From Doryteuthis pealeii (Eukaryota > Mollusca > Cephalopoda > Myopsida > Loliginidae), in contig CM042145.1 in the NCBI GenBank assembly GCA_023376005.1, forward strand, positions 100,109,359 to 100,173,358: 64,000 nt of DNA, read 5' to 3'. This document shows, one piece after another, positions 12,677 through 24,600 of this stretch (positions within the stretch are counted from its first letter, which is position 1; every line of letters begins with the position of its first letter). The position numbers and the translations under genes are program-made. Below the pieces are notes generated by a model. The model worked only from the letters and a program-made list of their open reading frames with translations, did no database searches and was not told the DNA's origin.

Positions 12677-13324
12677 TGTAACGTGATTATGAAGGCCACC
12701 GGAGTTTGATAGTGGAAATGAAACTGTGGGTGGACTGCTATAGAAAGAGAGGAAGAAGAAATAAGAGAAAGTAAAGGTTAAAAAAAGGAGTAGTGGACAC
12801 ACAAGGAAGACTGCTATAGAAAGAGAGGAAGAAGAAATAAGAGAAAGTAAAGGCTAAAAAAAAGGAGTAGTGGACACACAAGGAAGACTGCTATAGAAAG
12901 AGAGGAAAAAGAAATAAGAGAAAGTAAAGGTTAAAAAAAAGGAGTAGTGGACACACAACGGGTTGCCTGACTGAGGTATGACCCCCGGAAGAGGAATTGG
13001 AAGCCAACTGGAAGTTTCAGGTGTTGACTGGAACCGGAAGTCACGTGGTGATGAGGAACGAGGAACAACAAGATCGGCCTCTTTTTGCTTTCCGGCGGCA
13101 TAGGATTCGGACGGGTCTGCTGGTCCATAGTTTGGGATAGTGGGATAGTTGGTACTATGTTAAAGGGTACAGGAATTTAACAGTGTCCTCCCTCTCTTTC
13201 TCTCTGTCTTTCCTCCTCTCCGAAAGAGCCCACGACACGAGCCCGAAAATAAATGCTAAGCCCTTGTGACCATATATCTCACGTGTTGTACCTTTTTTAT
13301 CAAAATGACGACCGCCATATTACA
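12677..13324 (+). mobile_element. LTR-like segment with three internal 76-bp repeats
   Basis: TGTAACGTGATTATG at the start resembles the minus-strand start of the 48.2 kb LTR (AGTAGCGTAATTATTATG). Both have ACCGGAAGT-type sites, a pyrimidine-rich stretch, CCGAAAGAGCCCACGAC or a relative, then AATAAA. It ends ...CATATTACA. I could not find a convincing TSD, so the borders are approximate. Confidence 0.55.
12733..12960 (+). repeat. Three tandem 76-77 bp repeats
   Basis: gactgctatagaaagagagg starts at 12733, 12809 and 12886. Units differ by a few bases and indels. They lie in the upstream (U3-like) part of the LTR-like segment. Confidence 0.9.
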
Positions 13325-13525
13325 AATACCTTTTTAGTGCCGTGAATTTTGAGGCACGTTGACAAGACCCGCTATATAACACTATAAATACCATACAAGG
13401 TTTGAGGTTCATGCCTTTTTGAATGCAGCAGGAAAAAAAAAGAAAACTAGTAATCAACACACAAAATTTAAAATACTAAATGGTCCTGATTTTTATGCCT
13501 GTTTATCTGTTTTTAAATTTCAAAT

Positions 13526-14205
13526 TAAAACATAGAGAGAGATATATAAGCAGAAATATGGGCAGAAATTATAGGGATAAATAATAGGCAGAAATATAGA
13601 CATAGATAATAGGGAGAATAAGGAATGAAAGAACAAAATTCAGACAAAAATGTGTAGTATATTTTGCTGGAACATTAAGTTCTGCTTCCTCAGGCTTGAG
13701 GAAGCTGAACTTAATATTCCAGCGAAATATACTACACATTTTTGTCTGAGTTTTGTCCTTTCATTCCTTATTTTACCTCATTCTGTTGGATTCATTCCAA
13801 TCCCATTTTCTTCATAATAGGGAGAAATAATAGGCTGAAATATAGACAGATAATAGGGAGAAATAATAGGCTGAAATATAGGGATAAATAATAGGCAGAA
13901 ATATAGACAGATAATAGGGAGAAATAATAGGCTGAAATATAGAGATAAATAATAGGCAGAAATATAAGGAGAAATAATAGGCAGAAATATAGAGAGAAAT
14001 AATAGGCATAACTAACAGGGAGAAACATAGGGAGAAATAATGGACAGAACTATAGGCAGAAATAATAGGGAGAAATATATAGAGAAATAATAGGCAGAAA
14101 TATAGGGAGAAATATACAGATATAATAGGCAGAAATATCAGGAGAAATAATAAGCAGAAATAATAGGCAAAAATATACAGAGAAATAATAGGGAAGTTGA
14201 TAACA
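13526..14205 (+). repeat. Minisatellite of about 24-26 bp unit
   Basis: Variants of agggagaaataataggcag and aaatat repeat roughly 20 times, interrupted by the P5 hairpin and its flank (13616-13800). The open frames it produces on the minus strand are low-complexity artefacts. Confidence 0.9.
13616..13773. repeat. Snapback hairpin P5 inside the minisatellite
   Basis: aataaggaatgaaagaac to gttctgcttcctca pairs with its inverse across a 4-bp loop, giving about 75-bp arms. It interrupts the agaaataatagg minisatellite. Confidence 0.88.
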
Positions 14206-14603
14206 ATATAATATTATTGACTTCCCTATTACTTCTGTTCTATCCTGTATTTGAAAATAATGAAAATTGATCCACCCTGCTGTCATTCAATGGCATTATT
14301 AAATATTTTTTCCTGTATATTTTTAAATGAGGAATATCCTATACAATAAAAAGGTGAAAGGCCAAAAGTGTTTATTAAAGGGGTTTGGGGGTGAATGTGA
14401 CATTTTTAGATTGTTTCCTATAAAAATAAAGATGATAAAAGAATATGTTACTTACGAGACAGTGGCGGTAACCACTACAACTGCATTCTCAAACTCACCA
14501 TTTAGTTTTTCCTGCAATTACAGATAAATCCAGCAGGGAAGTATTATAGCTTGCTTAGTTACATGATATGTTGGGTAAGGGGAAGTATATGTCCTCTTTG
14601 CTG

Positions 14604-15066
14604 ACAGATTGGACAAACAGACAGACATACATTTTCAGATTTATTTATATAGATGAGGAGGATAATAATGATGATTATGATGGTGGATTTAGTAATTTAG
14701 TAATTGAATAATTATTCAAACATATTTCTTTTCTTTTAATACTGGGGTGTTTCTTTTTTAATCAACTGCATGTCTTTTTCTTTAAAAGATTATGTATATA
14801 TTTACCCAACCTCTTTACCCAAAAATCCAAATAATATAAATTATCAAGCCTCATCTCAAAAATTCAGACAATTTTTTCTTTTCTCTTAATATTAGGGGCT
14901 TCATTTTTTAATCAACAGCATGTCTTTTTTATTTATATATTTTTTACCCAACCTCTCTGCCATGAGCAGGATGTGACACAAGGTTAATTTTTAAAGAGAG
15001 TAAACATACATATTTACCAAACCCTGGACAAACAAACATACACATTTTCAGCTTTATTTATATAGA
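14604..15066 (-). mobile_element. Two tandem Helitron-like 5' ends
   Basis: On the minus strand TCTATATAAATAAA followed by CTGAAAATG and GT-rich sequence occurs twice, ending near 14654 and 15063, about 410 bp apart. Each is followed by the same GATGATTATGAT run. The resemblance to Helitron 5' ends is from the sequence alone. A shared block at 14721 and 14870 shows further internal duplication. Confidence 0.4.
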
Positions 15067-15124
15067 TGAGGGGGATGATAATGATGATTATGATTGTGGA
15101 TTTAGTAATTAGATAGATGGGGTT

Positions 15125-15436
15125 TTTGGTTAAATATGTCAAAATTTGGGAGTAACAAAAGAGATGTCAATGAAAATAAAAAGTGGATTCAATTATTTAA
15201 ACATTTTTCTTTTCTTTGTATCATTTGGATTTTTCGGACTATTGTCCTCATCTTTATTGTTACATACACATTATGGCCAATGTGCCCTCTGGCTTTCTTC
15301 CATTAAGGCTCCTGATTACGACATGAAGGTTCCTGAGTTCAACAAGAATATTCCTGAGTTCGAAGAGAAGGTTTTGAGTTCAAGAAGGTTACTGAGTTCA
15401 AGAAGGTTCAACAAGAAACACCTGAAGAAGGTCGCC
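15125..15436 (+). repeat. F1 repeat fragment with internal 20-21 bp units
   Basis: cggactattgtcctcatctt and caatgtgccctctggctttc, then repeats of the pattern ggttcctgagttcracaag, then acctgaagaagg. The frame KVPEFNK is read through the repeats, but the family looks non-coding overall. Confidence 0.7.
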
Positions 15437-15612
15437 ATTACTCCCAGGTCCACTTTGACCTGAAGTGCTAGTACCTGTTAGGGTCCCATCTATGGGTTGG
15501 ATAGAAAAAAATGCATTTAAAAAAATGTGTTTAAAAAAATTGAGTACCCATCAAGAATGAATAAAACAAAAACGTCTTCAGCATAAAATAACCCAAGTAC
15601 TGACATGCTGTA
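15437..15612 (+). mobile_element. Family A fragment fused to an F1 repeat
   Basis: ccattactcccaggtccact through gggtcccatctatgggttgg and gacatgctgtaaaatccaa is the 3' half of family A. Its 5' border is an abrupt junction with the F1 arm sequence cctgaagaaggtcg. Confidence 0.75.
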
Positions 15613-15737
15613 AAATCCAAGGAGGCATAACAAATAAATAAATAGATAAGTTATTAAAATACTCAATTAGAAATTATTCTTTGACTCTCATATAATTAGC
15701 TCATAATCATCCTTCATTTTGAGTCCACTGCACAACA

Positions 15738-16030
15738 ATGGTTGGTTGGTTGGTTGGTTAGATTTTACGGCATGTCAACCTTTGTTGGGTTATCTTATGC
15801 TGAAGACGTTTTGTTAATTCATTATTAATGTGTATTCAATTTGTTTTTTTAAACTCATTTTTTTTCTATTGAACACATTTTTTTCTCTATATAACCTAAC
15901 AGGTACTACCATTCCAGGTCAAAGTGGACTTGGGAGTAATGGCAATGAAGGTCTACTCCACACTCCCCAGAGCTCCAAAACTGGATCTTCACCATTAGAT
16001 GCAGTTTAACATCATACCCAGGACAAACTC
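15738..16030 (-). mobile_element. Family A retroposon, 5'-truncated
   Basis: It starts with (GGTT)n and ttttacggcatgtcaacc, then the taacaggtactaccattcc and agtggacttgggagtaatg blocks, and ends at catacccaggaca. The arrangement is the same as the 9.8 kb copy. Confidence 0.8.
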
Positions 16031-16502
16031 AATAAAGGCTTTTCCCAATTCTTTTTCTTAATATCTGATATATCCGGGTTAATGGATATATTATGAAGTT
16101 GGTATTTGGTATATTATCGCAGTAGTAGCTGGTGCATCGAATAGCACAACGTCTTCCGAGCAGTCGTGGTGGTATTCTACCTGGTAGGCGAGTAAGCTTA
16201 GACTAGTAGGCTTAGGTGCTTGTACCACCACAATGTCGAATATTTATAGATGACACTGTCCAATCAGATTATAGTGAGGGGGTACCAAGGTATTTACATA
16301 TTCATTACATCAATAACTATGATTGTGTTAGCCTATCATGCCTCATCAGCAAACACCACAATCTTATCTCCATCTTCTCTCAGGTCTTTTCCTGCTATGC
16401 TTATTCTTTCTTGGGCACCATTCTATTAATCTTTTGTGTCCTTTGTTATCCTCCCCTCTAGCTATGTGTCCTATCCACTTTAATCTTTACTGTTTAATAA
16501 TT

Positions 16503-17325
16503 TGGATTAGGTCTCTCATAAGCCCCCTAGCTTGTCAAGCTTATCAAAGATTCATATTTTAACTCGTCACCAATAAGTTCTGCTTCAAACATTTGTAAAC
16601 AAACCAACAGACAATTTTTCGCATTTACATTGTATCTGACCAAAAACAAATTTTACAAATTGTGTGATACTATTTCTGAACAACATCCCTTTATTTAGAT
16701 AAACATAAAAAATATTTTGCAAATAAAAACTTTCTCTTCTGATTAAATAGAAACTATTTTAGAATAAAAATATGTCTTTCGTTTTTTTTTTTTTTTATAT
16801 TAATCATAAGTGTTGAAAAATATTCATAAACTTCTGATTAAAATGTATTTATTTAAAAAAAGATTTTGTTATTGAATTTTAATTTGATTATGTGTACTAA
16901 CCATGTGATCAAAATTAATATTTTCAAAAATTAAAAAAAAATGTATATATTTATTAAAATTAAAGAACAATAACAAACCGGTTTTTTAAACTCAATTTTT
17001 TTAAAACACATTTTTAAAAAACTCATTTTCTATTTAACCCATAAGTGGGATCCTAGCAGGTACTACCACTCCGGGTCAGAGTGGACCTGGGAGTAATGGC
17101 GATGAAGAGGTACTCCACACTCCCTAAGCTCCAAAATTAGAAATTCACCATTAGATACAGTTTAACGTCATACCCAGGACAGGCTAAGCTTAGTAAATAA
17201 CTAATATTTTCAAAAATTTTAAAAATGTATATATTTATTTAAAAAAACGGTGACAAGTTAAAATGTGAACCTTTGACAAGCTTGAGAATCTAGGGTGCTT
17301 ATTGGAGACTTGATCCAATAATTCT
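16503..17325. repeat. Large inverted repeat P10 with nested family A
   Basis: agcttgtcaagcttatcaaag at 16528 returns near 17275-17290 with adjoining ggtgacaagttaaaat. Arms are about 75 bp and separated by 670 bp that includes a family A fragment. Confidence 0.65.
16980..17185 (-). mobile_element. Family A fragment inside a large inverted repeat
   Basis: cataagtgggatcctagc, ccgggtcagagtggacctg and gtcatacccaggaca identify family A. It lies between the two arms of the inverted repeat 16503-17325. Confidence 0.75.
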
Positions 17326-17751
17326 TATGCATTTTATCTTATTCAGCTGTCTGTTCAATGTTGATCTCTTTCTATTTGTTTAGAGTTATTCCTAGCATTT
17401 CTCTTTTCATTGATCTGTGTATGACTGAGTTTCTTGTGATTTTCTTAACACTCATAGTAGCATAGTACTATGAATTTATTCAGAGCAGGTATGAAAATTA
17501 TAATGGTGGAAGACTTTATCGAAAGAGATTTGTTAATCTGTCTGTGTTCAGAAACGTGCCCAAATTTGTTATTATTACTAAGGATGATGAAAGAAAGAAT
17601 TTATCTTAGCCATAACGAATTAGAAAAGATCTTATCTTGGCTAAGCAAATGTTTAGATTTTATCATTAAATGAGAATATTTTCATTTTATTTTGTACTAA
17701 AAAGAATTTTTTTTTTTGTTTTTTCATCAAAGGCAATTAGTTATTTACTAA

Positions 17752-17915
17752 GCTTAGCCTGTCCTGGGTATGACGTTAAACTGTATCTAATGGTGAAGTT
17801 CTAATTTTGGAGCTTCATCGCCATTACTCCCAGGTCCACTCTGACCTAGTGCTAGGGTCCCACTTATGGGTTAATTAGAAAATGAGTTTTTAAAAATGTG
17901 TTTAAAAAAATGTGT
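17752..17915 (+). mobile_element. Family A fragment
   Basis: tcctgggtatgacgttaaac through ctcccaggtccactctgacc and gggtcccacttatgggtt is the 3' half of the family, inverse to the copy 570 bp upstream. It is followed by a Penelope remnant. Confidence 0.75.
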
Positions 17916-17924
17916 TTTCTAAAA

Positions 17925-18410
17925 TGGTAGTGTTGTCATTGAGTATTTTACGAAATTTAGTTGTGGGACAAGAATGTGTTTTTAAATGTTGGGCTATGAA
18001 GCTAGTGTCTGAAAGGTGCATAGCCTGGAACGGGTTGTTGTCATTATACCGATGTATATATTGTTATCGGAGATACATTCTCTCAATGGGCATTTAAATT
18101 GATATACTACATTGTTTTTTTGTAACGGTGCAATTGAGGGGGAGGAATTATTGTTGATGATTAAGTTTGAAGTTTTAAATTTTTTATAGTACACAATAAG
18201 TTTAATTTTTTTTACTAGGGTCAGTAGGGAGTATATTTTTTTAATTAATGTTTTTATTATATTTTTATCTATTTTATAATTCTTGTGCATCTAATTACAG
18301 TAATATAAATTTATACATGGGTGTTTAGTGGGTGGATTATTGTTGTTTTTATTTCTTTGTTGATTGTAGTTTTTGATGGTGTGCCTGATTTCATCATCAA
18401 TCAAGTAGTT
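17925..18410 (-). pseudogene. Penelope-like element remnant with GIY-YIG endonuclease region
   Basis: On the minus strand the order is YLIDDEIRHTIKNYNQQ, a stop, KLIVYYKKFKTSNLI, NNVVYQFKCPLREC and NIYIG, then after a frameshift SFIAQHLKTHSCPTTKF and RKILNDNTT. VVYxFKCP...YIG is the GIY-YIG core of Penelope-type retroelements. Stops and at least one frameshift show it is dead, and the RT part is absent. Confidence 0.8.
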
Positions 18411-18593
18411 AGTTAAAAATGAGACCGTCTAAATCATCCAAAATGAAATGCAAAAATGTAGATCCTGATTATCTGGTGTTGCTTATCCACCAAATTCTTA
18501 TTTCTTGTGGGCGTCGTCACATCAACTAAATAATGAACCATTCACTTTTTATTATAAAGAAACAAAGGGGAGAAAAAGGACATTATACTTTTT

Positions 18594-19312
18594 ACAGAGT
18601 GGACCTGGGAGTAATGGCAATGAAGGGGTACTCTACACTCCTCAGAGCTCCAGAATTGGAACTTAACCATTAGATGTAATTTAATGTCATACCCAGAACA
18701 CTAAGAGCCTCAGCCTCCGCCTTCTAGCACATATATGATAAAAAGGGAAGCGCGTGGTGTAATGGTTAAAGTCATGGGAAATGGACTCGTCACCCCGAAT
18801 TCAAATCCTGGATGTGTTAATTGCATTTCACTTTGTGCTAATACCCTTGGGAAAGGTATGAATCCTACTCTCCTTCCAGCTATGGATAAATAGTAGGGAA
18901 GACTGGGCTCTTCAACCTTGGTTAGGCAACCGGTCTAGGAGAAGGAAAACTCTGAATTCAAACCTGTTGAACTCCGCTTAAAAAATTGACCTTGTGTCAC
19001 ATCCTGCTCGTGCGGAGGGGTTGGTAAATATATATATGATAAAAAGGGTTGGGGGTTTGGTCAAGACAATCATATAGGTGCTAGGGCTTGACATGACCAA
19101 CCAATTGATCAGAGGGAGATTTTCCAACTGCCTGTCTAGCCTAAGTAAAGGCTAAAGTGGAGTGCTGCAAGTTAAGGACTGCTCAGTCACCAAGATTCCG
19201 TCCTTAATCATCACGGGTCACCACTTAGGCCAACAGGTGGCCCATTTTATCTCTCTGCAGAGGTGCATTCTACTACAGCCTCTGCTGACGGGGTGGTCTA
19301 TTAAATTATCAG
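18594..19312 (-). mobile_element. Family A retroposon interrupted by a SINE2
   Basis: The body from agagtggacctgggagta to ctgctgacggggtgg is collinear with the 4.0-4.5 kb copy once the SINE2 at 18748-19031 is removed. The insertion is marked by a duplicated atatatgataaaaaggg. Confidence 0.85.
18748..19031 (+). mobile_element. SINE2 (tRNA-derived), full length, tail type B
   Basis: The tRNA-like head AAGCGCGTGGTGTAATGG has A-box character and GAATTCAAATCCTGG is B-box-like. The conserved body contains ctaatacccttgggaaagg, and the tail attgaccttgtgtcacatc ends at ggttggtaaata. A 17-bp TSD atatatgataaaaaggg (18731-18747 and 19032-19048) fixes both ends at 284 bp. Confidence 0.92.
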
Positions 19313-19649
19313 GGCACTATGATAGGTAATTCAACTTCATGGCATTCCTCATGTCAATGGGGATTACTCAGTCATGCCACTTTCTTCTACAAGTAACATG
19401 TGACAGGTTAAACTGGGTTACATGGTACCAGTAGCAAAGGATGAAGCTTGCCCTGACTTAAAATTTGAAGTAAATTATAATGAAATAATATAGAAAAATT
19501 CTGGTAAAAAAAATATTGTGTAAATGGATAAAAAGGAAAATTTATTTTAAAAGTTGCTAAAAAGCAATAATGAACCACCGTTCTAGAAATAAAACAAAAT
19601 GAAATAAAATAAAATTTTAAAAAATAATAATAGAACAATAATAATAATA

Positions 19650-20095
19650 TTCTCTGGGACTTCGAGATAAAGACGAATCATCCTATCTCAGCCAGGAGAC
19701 CAGACCTAGTATTGACTAATAAAAAAAAGAAAACTTGTCAACTGGTTGACTTTGCGGTTCCAGCAGATCACAGGGTGAAGATGAAGGAAAACGAAAAGAT
19801 TGACAAATACCTGGAACTTGCCAGAGAATTGAAAAAGCTGTGGAATATGAAAGTCAAAGAGATACCAATAGTAGTTGGTGTACTTGGAATGGTCCCAAAA
19901 AGCTTGGAAAAAAGACTGGAGAATCTGAAAATCAGAGGAAGAATTGAGACCATTCAGAATACTGCATTGCTGCAATCGACTAGAATACTCAGAAGAGTCC
20001 TGGGACCTGAGGAGACTTGTTGTCACTCAGACTCCAGTGAAATACCATCAGCTAACGCTGGTGTGAAGAACTCTAATAATAATAATAATAATAAT
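19650..20095 (+). pseudogene. Non-LTR retrotransposon (LINE) C-terminal fragment with (TAA)n tail
   Basis: The plus strand encodes the C-terminal region of a LINE polyprotein: RRPDLVLINKKK, FAVPADHRVKMKENEK, IDKYLELARELKKLW, VVGVLGMVPKSLEKR and TRILRRVLGPEE. This downstream-of-RT region is shared by many invertebrate LINE ORF2 proteins. It ends with a 3' UTR and (AAT)n. The RT domain itself is absent (5' truncation). Confidence 0.88.
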
Positions 20096-20620
20096 TCCAC
20101 AGTTTTTTCAATTCCCTAGGTATTTGTCTATCTTTTCGTTTTCTTTCATCTTCACCCTGTGATCTGCTGGAACTGCAAAATTTACCAGTTGACAAGTACT
20201 CTTTTTTTTATTAATCAATACTAGGTCTGGTCTTCTGTCTAGGATAAGGCGATCCGTCTTTATCTCAAAGTCCCAGAGAATTGTATGCCTTTCATTCTCA
20301 AGATCAGATTCTGGTTTATGCATATACCATGTTTTTGTATAGTCTAAAATTTAGTTTTTTGCATAATTCCCAGTGGATCACCTTTCCAACCCAGTAGGGT
20401 GAAAGTGGTACAAATTGTAGTTGGGGCACTTGGAATGGTACCCAAAAGCTTAGAAAAAAGACTAGAGGAACTGGAAATCAGAGGAAGAATTGAGACCACC
20501 CAGACAACAGCATTGTTGAAATCAGCTGGAATACTCAGGAGAGCATGGAGACCTGAGGAGACTTGTTGTCACTCAAATTCCAATGAAAGACCATCAGCTA
20601 ATGCTGATGTGAAAAAAAAA
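20096..20620 (+). pseudogene. Second LINE copy with 5' inversion (twin-primed)
   Basis: Positions 20096-20330 hold the family's upstream segment on the minus strand (WDFEIKTD...RRPDLVLINKKK...ENEKIDKYLG). From about 20397 the downstream segment continues on the plus strand (VVGALGMVPKSLEKR...SAGILRRAW). The two halves meet almost exactly at the same place in the parent sequence, after ctgtggaa, the classic twin-priming outcome. Confidence 0.85.
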
Positions 20621-20732
20621 ATAGTTTTAAAGAATAAAAGTAGAGAGGAACATGGTTGATTAAATCCTTGTCAAGAATGCTCATAGGAAAGGGGAAAAAA
20701 TGGTTGAAAATAAACTTAAGTAAAAATATTGG

Positions 20733-21220
20733 GTTAAACTTGCAAATCGGCCTCAAAATTAAAACAGAAACTTATTTGGTGATCCATGACAGTTTAACTA
20801 CAGTGTATGAATGAACATTTTTGCGAATTGGGTTTAGGGGTTTGGGATTAAGGTTGTTTTTAATTACATATTACTTTAAAAAAAACAACAACAACAAAAA
20901 ACCCAAATTACTATACATTTAATTAACCATTGAAATGAATTATTGAATCCAACTTTAGACACATTAGTCTCAGTTGTTTCTGTTAGTATTGCAATGTATA
21001 ATTTTAATTAAACTTTGTTTTACAAAAATTATTTTTTAACATTAAATGTATAGTAATTTGTTGTTTTTTAAAATTCTTTTTTAAGCAATATGTAATTAAA
21101 AACAACCTTAACCCCTAAACCCAATTCGCAAAAATGTTCATTCATACACTGTAGTTAAACTGTCATGGATCACCAAATAAGTTTCCGTTTTAATTTTGAG
21201 GCCAATTTGTAAGTTTAATC
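20733..21220. repeat. Snapback element P1 with 9-bp TSD
   Basis: The ends GTTAAACTTGCAAATCGG and the inverse of GATTAAACTTACAAATTGG have arms of about 190 bp. The 9-mer aaatattgg flanks both sides (20724-20732 and 21221-21229). A 9-bp duplication and long TIRs suggest a Mutator-type MITE. Confidence 0.88.
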
Positions 21221-21418
21221 AAATATTGGCAGAAAACAGTTTGCTTGTTCTGGATGTGACAGACAACTAAGTGATGCTATCATGAATTCAAAAACCAAAA
21301 TTTAAAAAAATATATTTAAAAAATCCATTATCTGTTTAGGTTTTTCCTGGATATTTTTACTATTCTCCTACAATTCTGAGTTTGTATGTGTGTGTGTGTG
21401 TTTGCACGTGTGCATGAA

Positions 21419-21716
21419 AATAGATCACTAAGTAGGCCTGAGCCTATTCTAGTAGTGACCACCCCAAGCGGAAATTTAAGAGGTTTGAATTCAGAGTTTT
21501 CCTTCTCCTAGACTGGTTGCCTAACCAAGGTTAAAGAGCCCAGTCTGCCCTACTAACCAAGGTTAAAGAGCCCAGTCTGCCCTACTAATAGTTGGATTCA
21601 TACCTTTCCCAAGAGTATTAGCACTATGTGAACTGTGGCTTCGTCCAGGATTTGAACTCAGGTCGACGAGTCCATTTTCTACGACTCTAACCAGTTCACC
21701 ACCGCGCTCTTCCCTG
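21419..21716 (-). mobile_element. SINE2, tail type A, internally rearranged
   Basis: It has the same tail as the 11.7 kb copy. A 30-bp segment around ggttaaagagcccagtctgc is duplicated in tandem and the adjacent body is shortened. The head ends at ccaccgcgctcttcc. Confidence 0.85.
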
Positions 21717-21815
21717 TAATAAGTTGTATGTATGAGTTTGCCGATGCTGTACAAATAAAAAAGCATGCTAATGATTTTTTAATACTCAACACTTATTTCT
21801 TTACATCAAATTTTC

Positions 21816-22102
21816 GGTAAAGAAGAACAATTTCCTCGTAAATTTCTACCATAAAATAAACTGAACCCTCATTTTATGTCCGTGTTTTTGCAATAAATGT
21901 TTTATTTTTCTTGCACCCGTTATTTTACAATACTAAATATATTTTTTTGATTCTTTATTTTTAACATATAAAGAAAATATATTTAGTATTGTAAAATAAT
22001 GGGTACAAGAAAAATAAAACATTTATTGCAAAAACACGGACATAAAATGAGGGTTCAGTTTATTTTATGGTAGGCATTTACGAGAAATTATTCTTCTTTA
22101 CC
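21816..22102. repeat. Snapback element P2 with 8-bp TSD
   Basis: GGTAAAGAAGAA...TTCTTCTTTACC terminates arms of about 135 bp. aaattttc is duplicated at 21808-21815 and 22103-22110. The two arms are almost identical, implying a recent origin or gene conversion. Confidence 0.88.
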
Positions 22103-22289
22103 AAATTTTCTTAGTATAACATCGCTACAAATCTGTAAAGGTTTTGAATTACTGTGTACTGCATTTAATAAATGCTACATATTACTTTTCGCTTGGCAAG
22201 GTTGTTATTGTTTAATGTAAATGACAATGTTCACCCCGGGTGTCTGCGGGTGTCAAACGCGGTTAGAACTGATGAAGAAATAAATTTAA

Positions 22290-22660
22290 GAATTTAAAAG
22301 AAAAAAAAGGTAAATATGGAATTATAAGTATCAAAAAAAAGGAAGAAAAAGTAGGAGCAGGGAAAATAAACGAAGTAGGAGATGACCATAGGAAAATTAT
22401 TGAATAAAAAATAGAAAGTAAGCATTTAGTAGGCAGAGAAGAAAGTGACTAGCGGTTTCGTGCGAAAGAAGCGGGGTAAATAAATGGAGGGAAAAAGAAG
22501 TAAGAGAGAGAGGGGGGAGAGAAGGGGAAAGCGGTGTAGAAATCTAGTTGGAGGTAAGAAATGAAAAGTGAACGGGGTAGGAGATAAAATAAAGACAGAT
22601 GGAAAAGTGATGGGAGGGAAAAGCTTGGGAGATGAAGGGGAGTGAAGCAGTAGAGATAAT
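22290..22660 (+). repeat. Purine-rich (GA-rich) tract
   Basis: Roughly 370 bp are strongly biased to A and G on the plus strand, including gagagagaggggggagagaa. It has potential for triplex formation. No gene is apparent. Confidence 0.75.
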
Positions 22661-23189
22661 TATTTATTATTATTAATTGCTCGTTTTATTTTTTTTATTT
22701 TGTTTATTTATTTGTTTTAAATAAGCAGTCCATTTGTTGGTAGGCTGGGATGCAAAAAAAAATTTTTTTAAATAAAAATAATAAAAAAAACAAAAAAACA
22801 AACATAGTTTCCAGATATTTACGTCTAAATGTAATTAAGAATTTTTCAAGATTAAAAAAAAAAAAAAACACACACACACAAAAAAAAAAGAACTGAAAGA
22901 GATTCTAGCAGGGAGCCAATTCCTCACTTGGGATGGAACTTCTTCCAGACTTAGTGACTTTTAGTTGGCGGCTAGAATCAGTGACAAAAGTGAGAGTGGT
23001 AGGGTGCAGAGAGTAAGAGAGAGAGGGGAGGACGTTACTTATTGAATGATGATGATCATCATGTTGTTGTTGATGATGATGAAATAATGGAGATCATAGG
23101 TAACATGGAATAGGTTAGGAGAAGTAGGAAAGAAAGAACAAAAAAGAATGGAAAAACAAAAATACTGTTTGTAGTGAAACTGTAAGTTA

Positions 23190-23245
23190 TCACACACACA
23201 CACATATATATATATACTGCTATAATATATATATTGTTGTAAATA

Positions 23246-23320
<75 letters not shown>

Positions 23321-23433
23321 GAGAAAAATGGAAGTGAATCCGACGGTATGTAAAATAGTGAAAATTTTTTGAAAAAACACAGGATCAATAATCTGAATAA
23401 ATATCACTCATTTTATTTGATCCAGTGTTTTTT

Positions 23434-23488
<55 letters not shown>

Positions 23489-23530
23489 GTAGTATATATA
23501 CTAGGGTGTCCCAAAATCGTTTGCATATTA

Positions 23531-23566
<36 letters not shown>

Positions 23567-23763
23567 TGTATATTATATATATTAGTATATATATATTAGT
23601 AAATATATATATATAAAAGTAAATTTATTGATACATGTGTGTGTGTATATATATATGTATATTAGTATATATATAAAAGTATATTTATTACCTGTGTGTG
23701 TATATATATATGTATATTAGTAAATATATATATATAAAAGTATATTTATTAATACATGTGTGC

Positions 23764-23814
<51 letters not shown>

Positions 23815-23907
23815 TGTATATTAGTAAATATATATATAAAAGTATATTTATTAATACATGTGTGTGTATATATTAATATGTATATTAGTAAACATATATA
23901 TTTATTA

Positions 23908-23957
<50 letters not shown>

Positions 23958-23965
23958 CTTCTTCA
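23190..23965. repeat. Long (AT)n/(GT)n compound microsatellite with minisatellite character
   Basis: Runs of (TA)n are punctuated by (TG)n and by ttagtaaatatat units followed by agtatatttattaatac and atgtgtgtg, repeating four times. A mariner-like phrase ctagggtgtcccaaaatcg lies at 23503. Confidence 0.92.
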
Positions 23966-24514
23966 TGCCAATATAATATATCTTAAGATTTCCCTGACTA
24001 TTTTTTTTTAAGTAAAGATTATTGAGTTCTTTTAATTTAAGGATAAAGATGGAGAAGTTTTTTTTTACACTTTTTATGTCGAGAGGCAGGAGTGGTCTCC
24101 CCCCAAATATTATTACTTGGAAGTAAGTAAATAGACAAAAACTGTGAAAATAAGCAAAACAGAAAAGACATGGCTTATATATGAATGTCCTTTCTTGAGA
24201 TTTTACAACAGACTTGTGGCCCTGGCATCATGAAGACACCTTCTTATTTCTCCATCACTCTCCCCATCTCTGGAGAGAGAAAAAAAAGAAAGCTCGAAAC
24301 GATATATGGGTCATACTATATGGAATTTCTGGTATGAGTAGTTGTAATGAGATGGGTTAAGGGTGAATTGTTAGTCGGTGGTGTGTGCCCTTCTTTCAAG
24401 TTGGCCTAGTCAAAAAGTGTGATTTGAATTTATTTATTTAAGTGTGAGGGAGAAGGGTTGTTGGTTCAGCAGACCGTGTTTATTTTGTTGAGGCATTTAA
24501 GGCTTAAAATGCCT

Positions 24515-24600
24515 CAGCATTTCGACAGTCTTTAACTTGTGTGATATCTCCTTTAAAATTTAAGGAGATGTCACGAAAGTTAAAGATTGTTGAAATGAAA
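24515..24600. repeat. Hairpin of about 36-bp arms
   Basis: catttcgacagtctttaac and gatatctcctt pair with aaggagatgtc and gttaaagattgttgaaatg around an 8-base AT loop. There are several mismatches, giving a miRNA-precursor-like shape, but no conserved mature sequence was recognised. Confidence 0.5.

Noticed and set aside
13792..14286. Overlapping minus-strand frames rich in YYFSLYF
   Set aside because: They arise from the 24-26 bp minisatellite and repeat with its period; no start context or splice sites.
23059..23976. Long open frames through Ile/Tyr- and His/Thr-rich repeats
   Set aside because: They are translations of (AT)n and (GT)n microsatellites in all frames and have no coding character.
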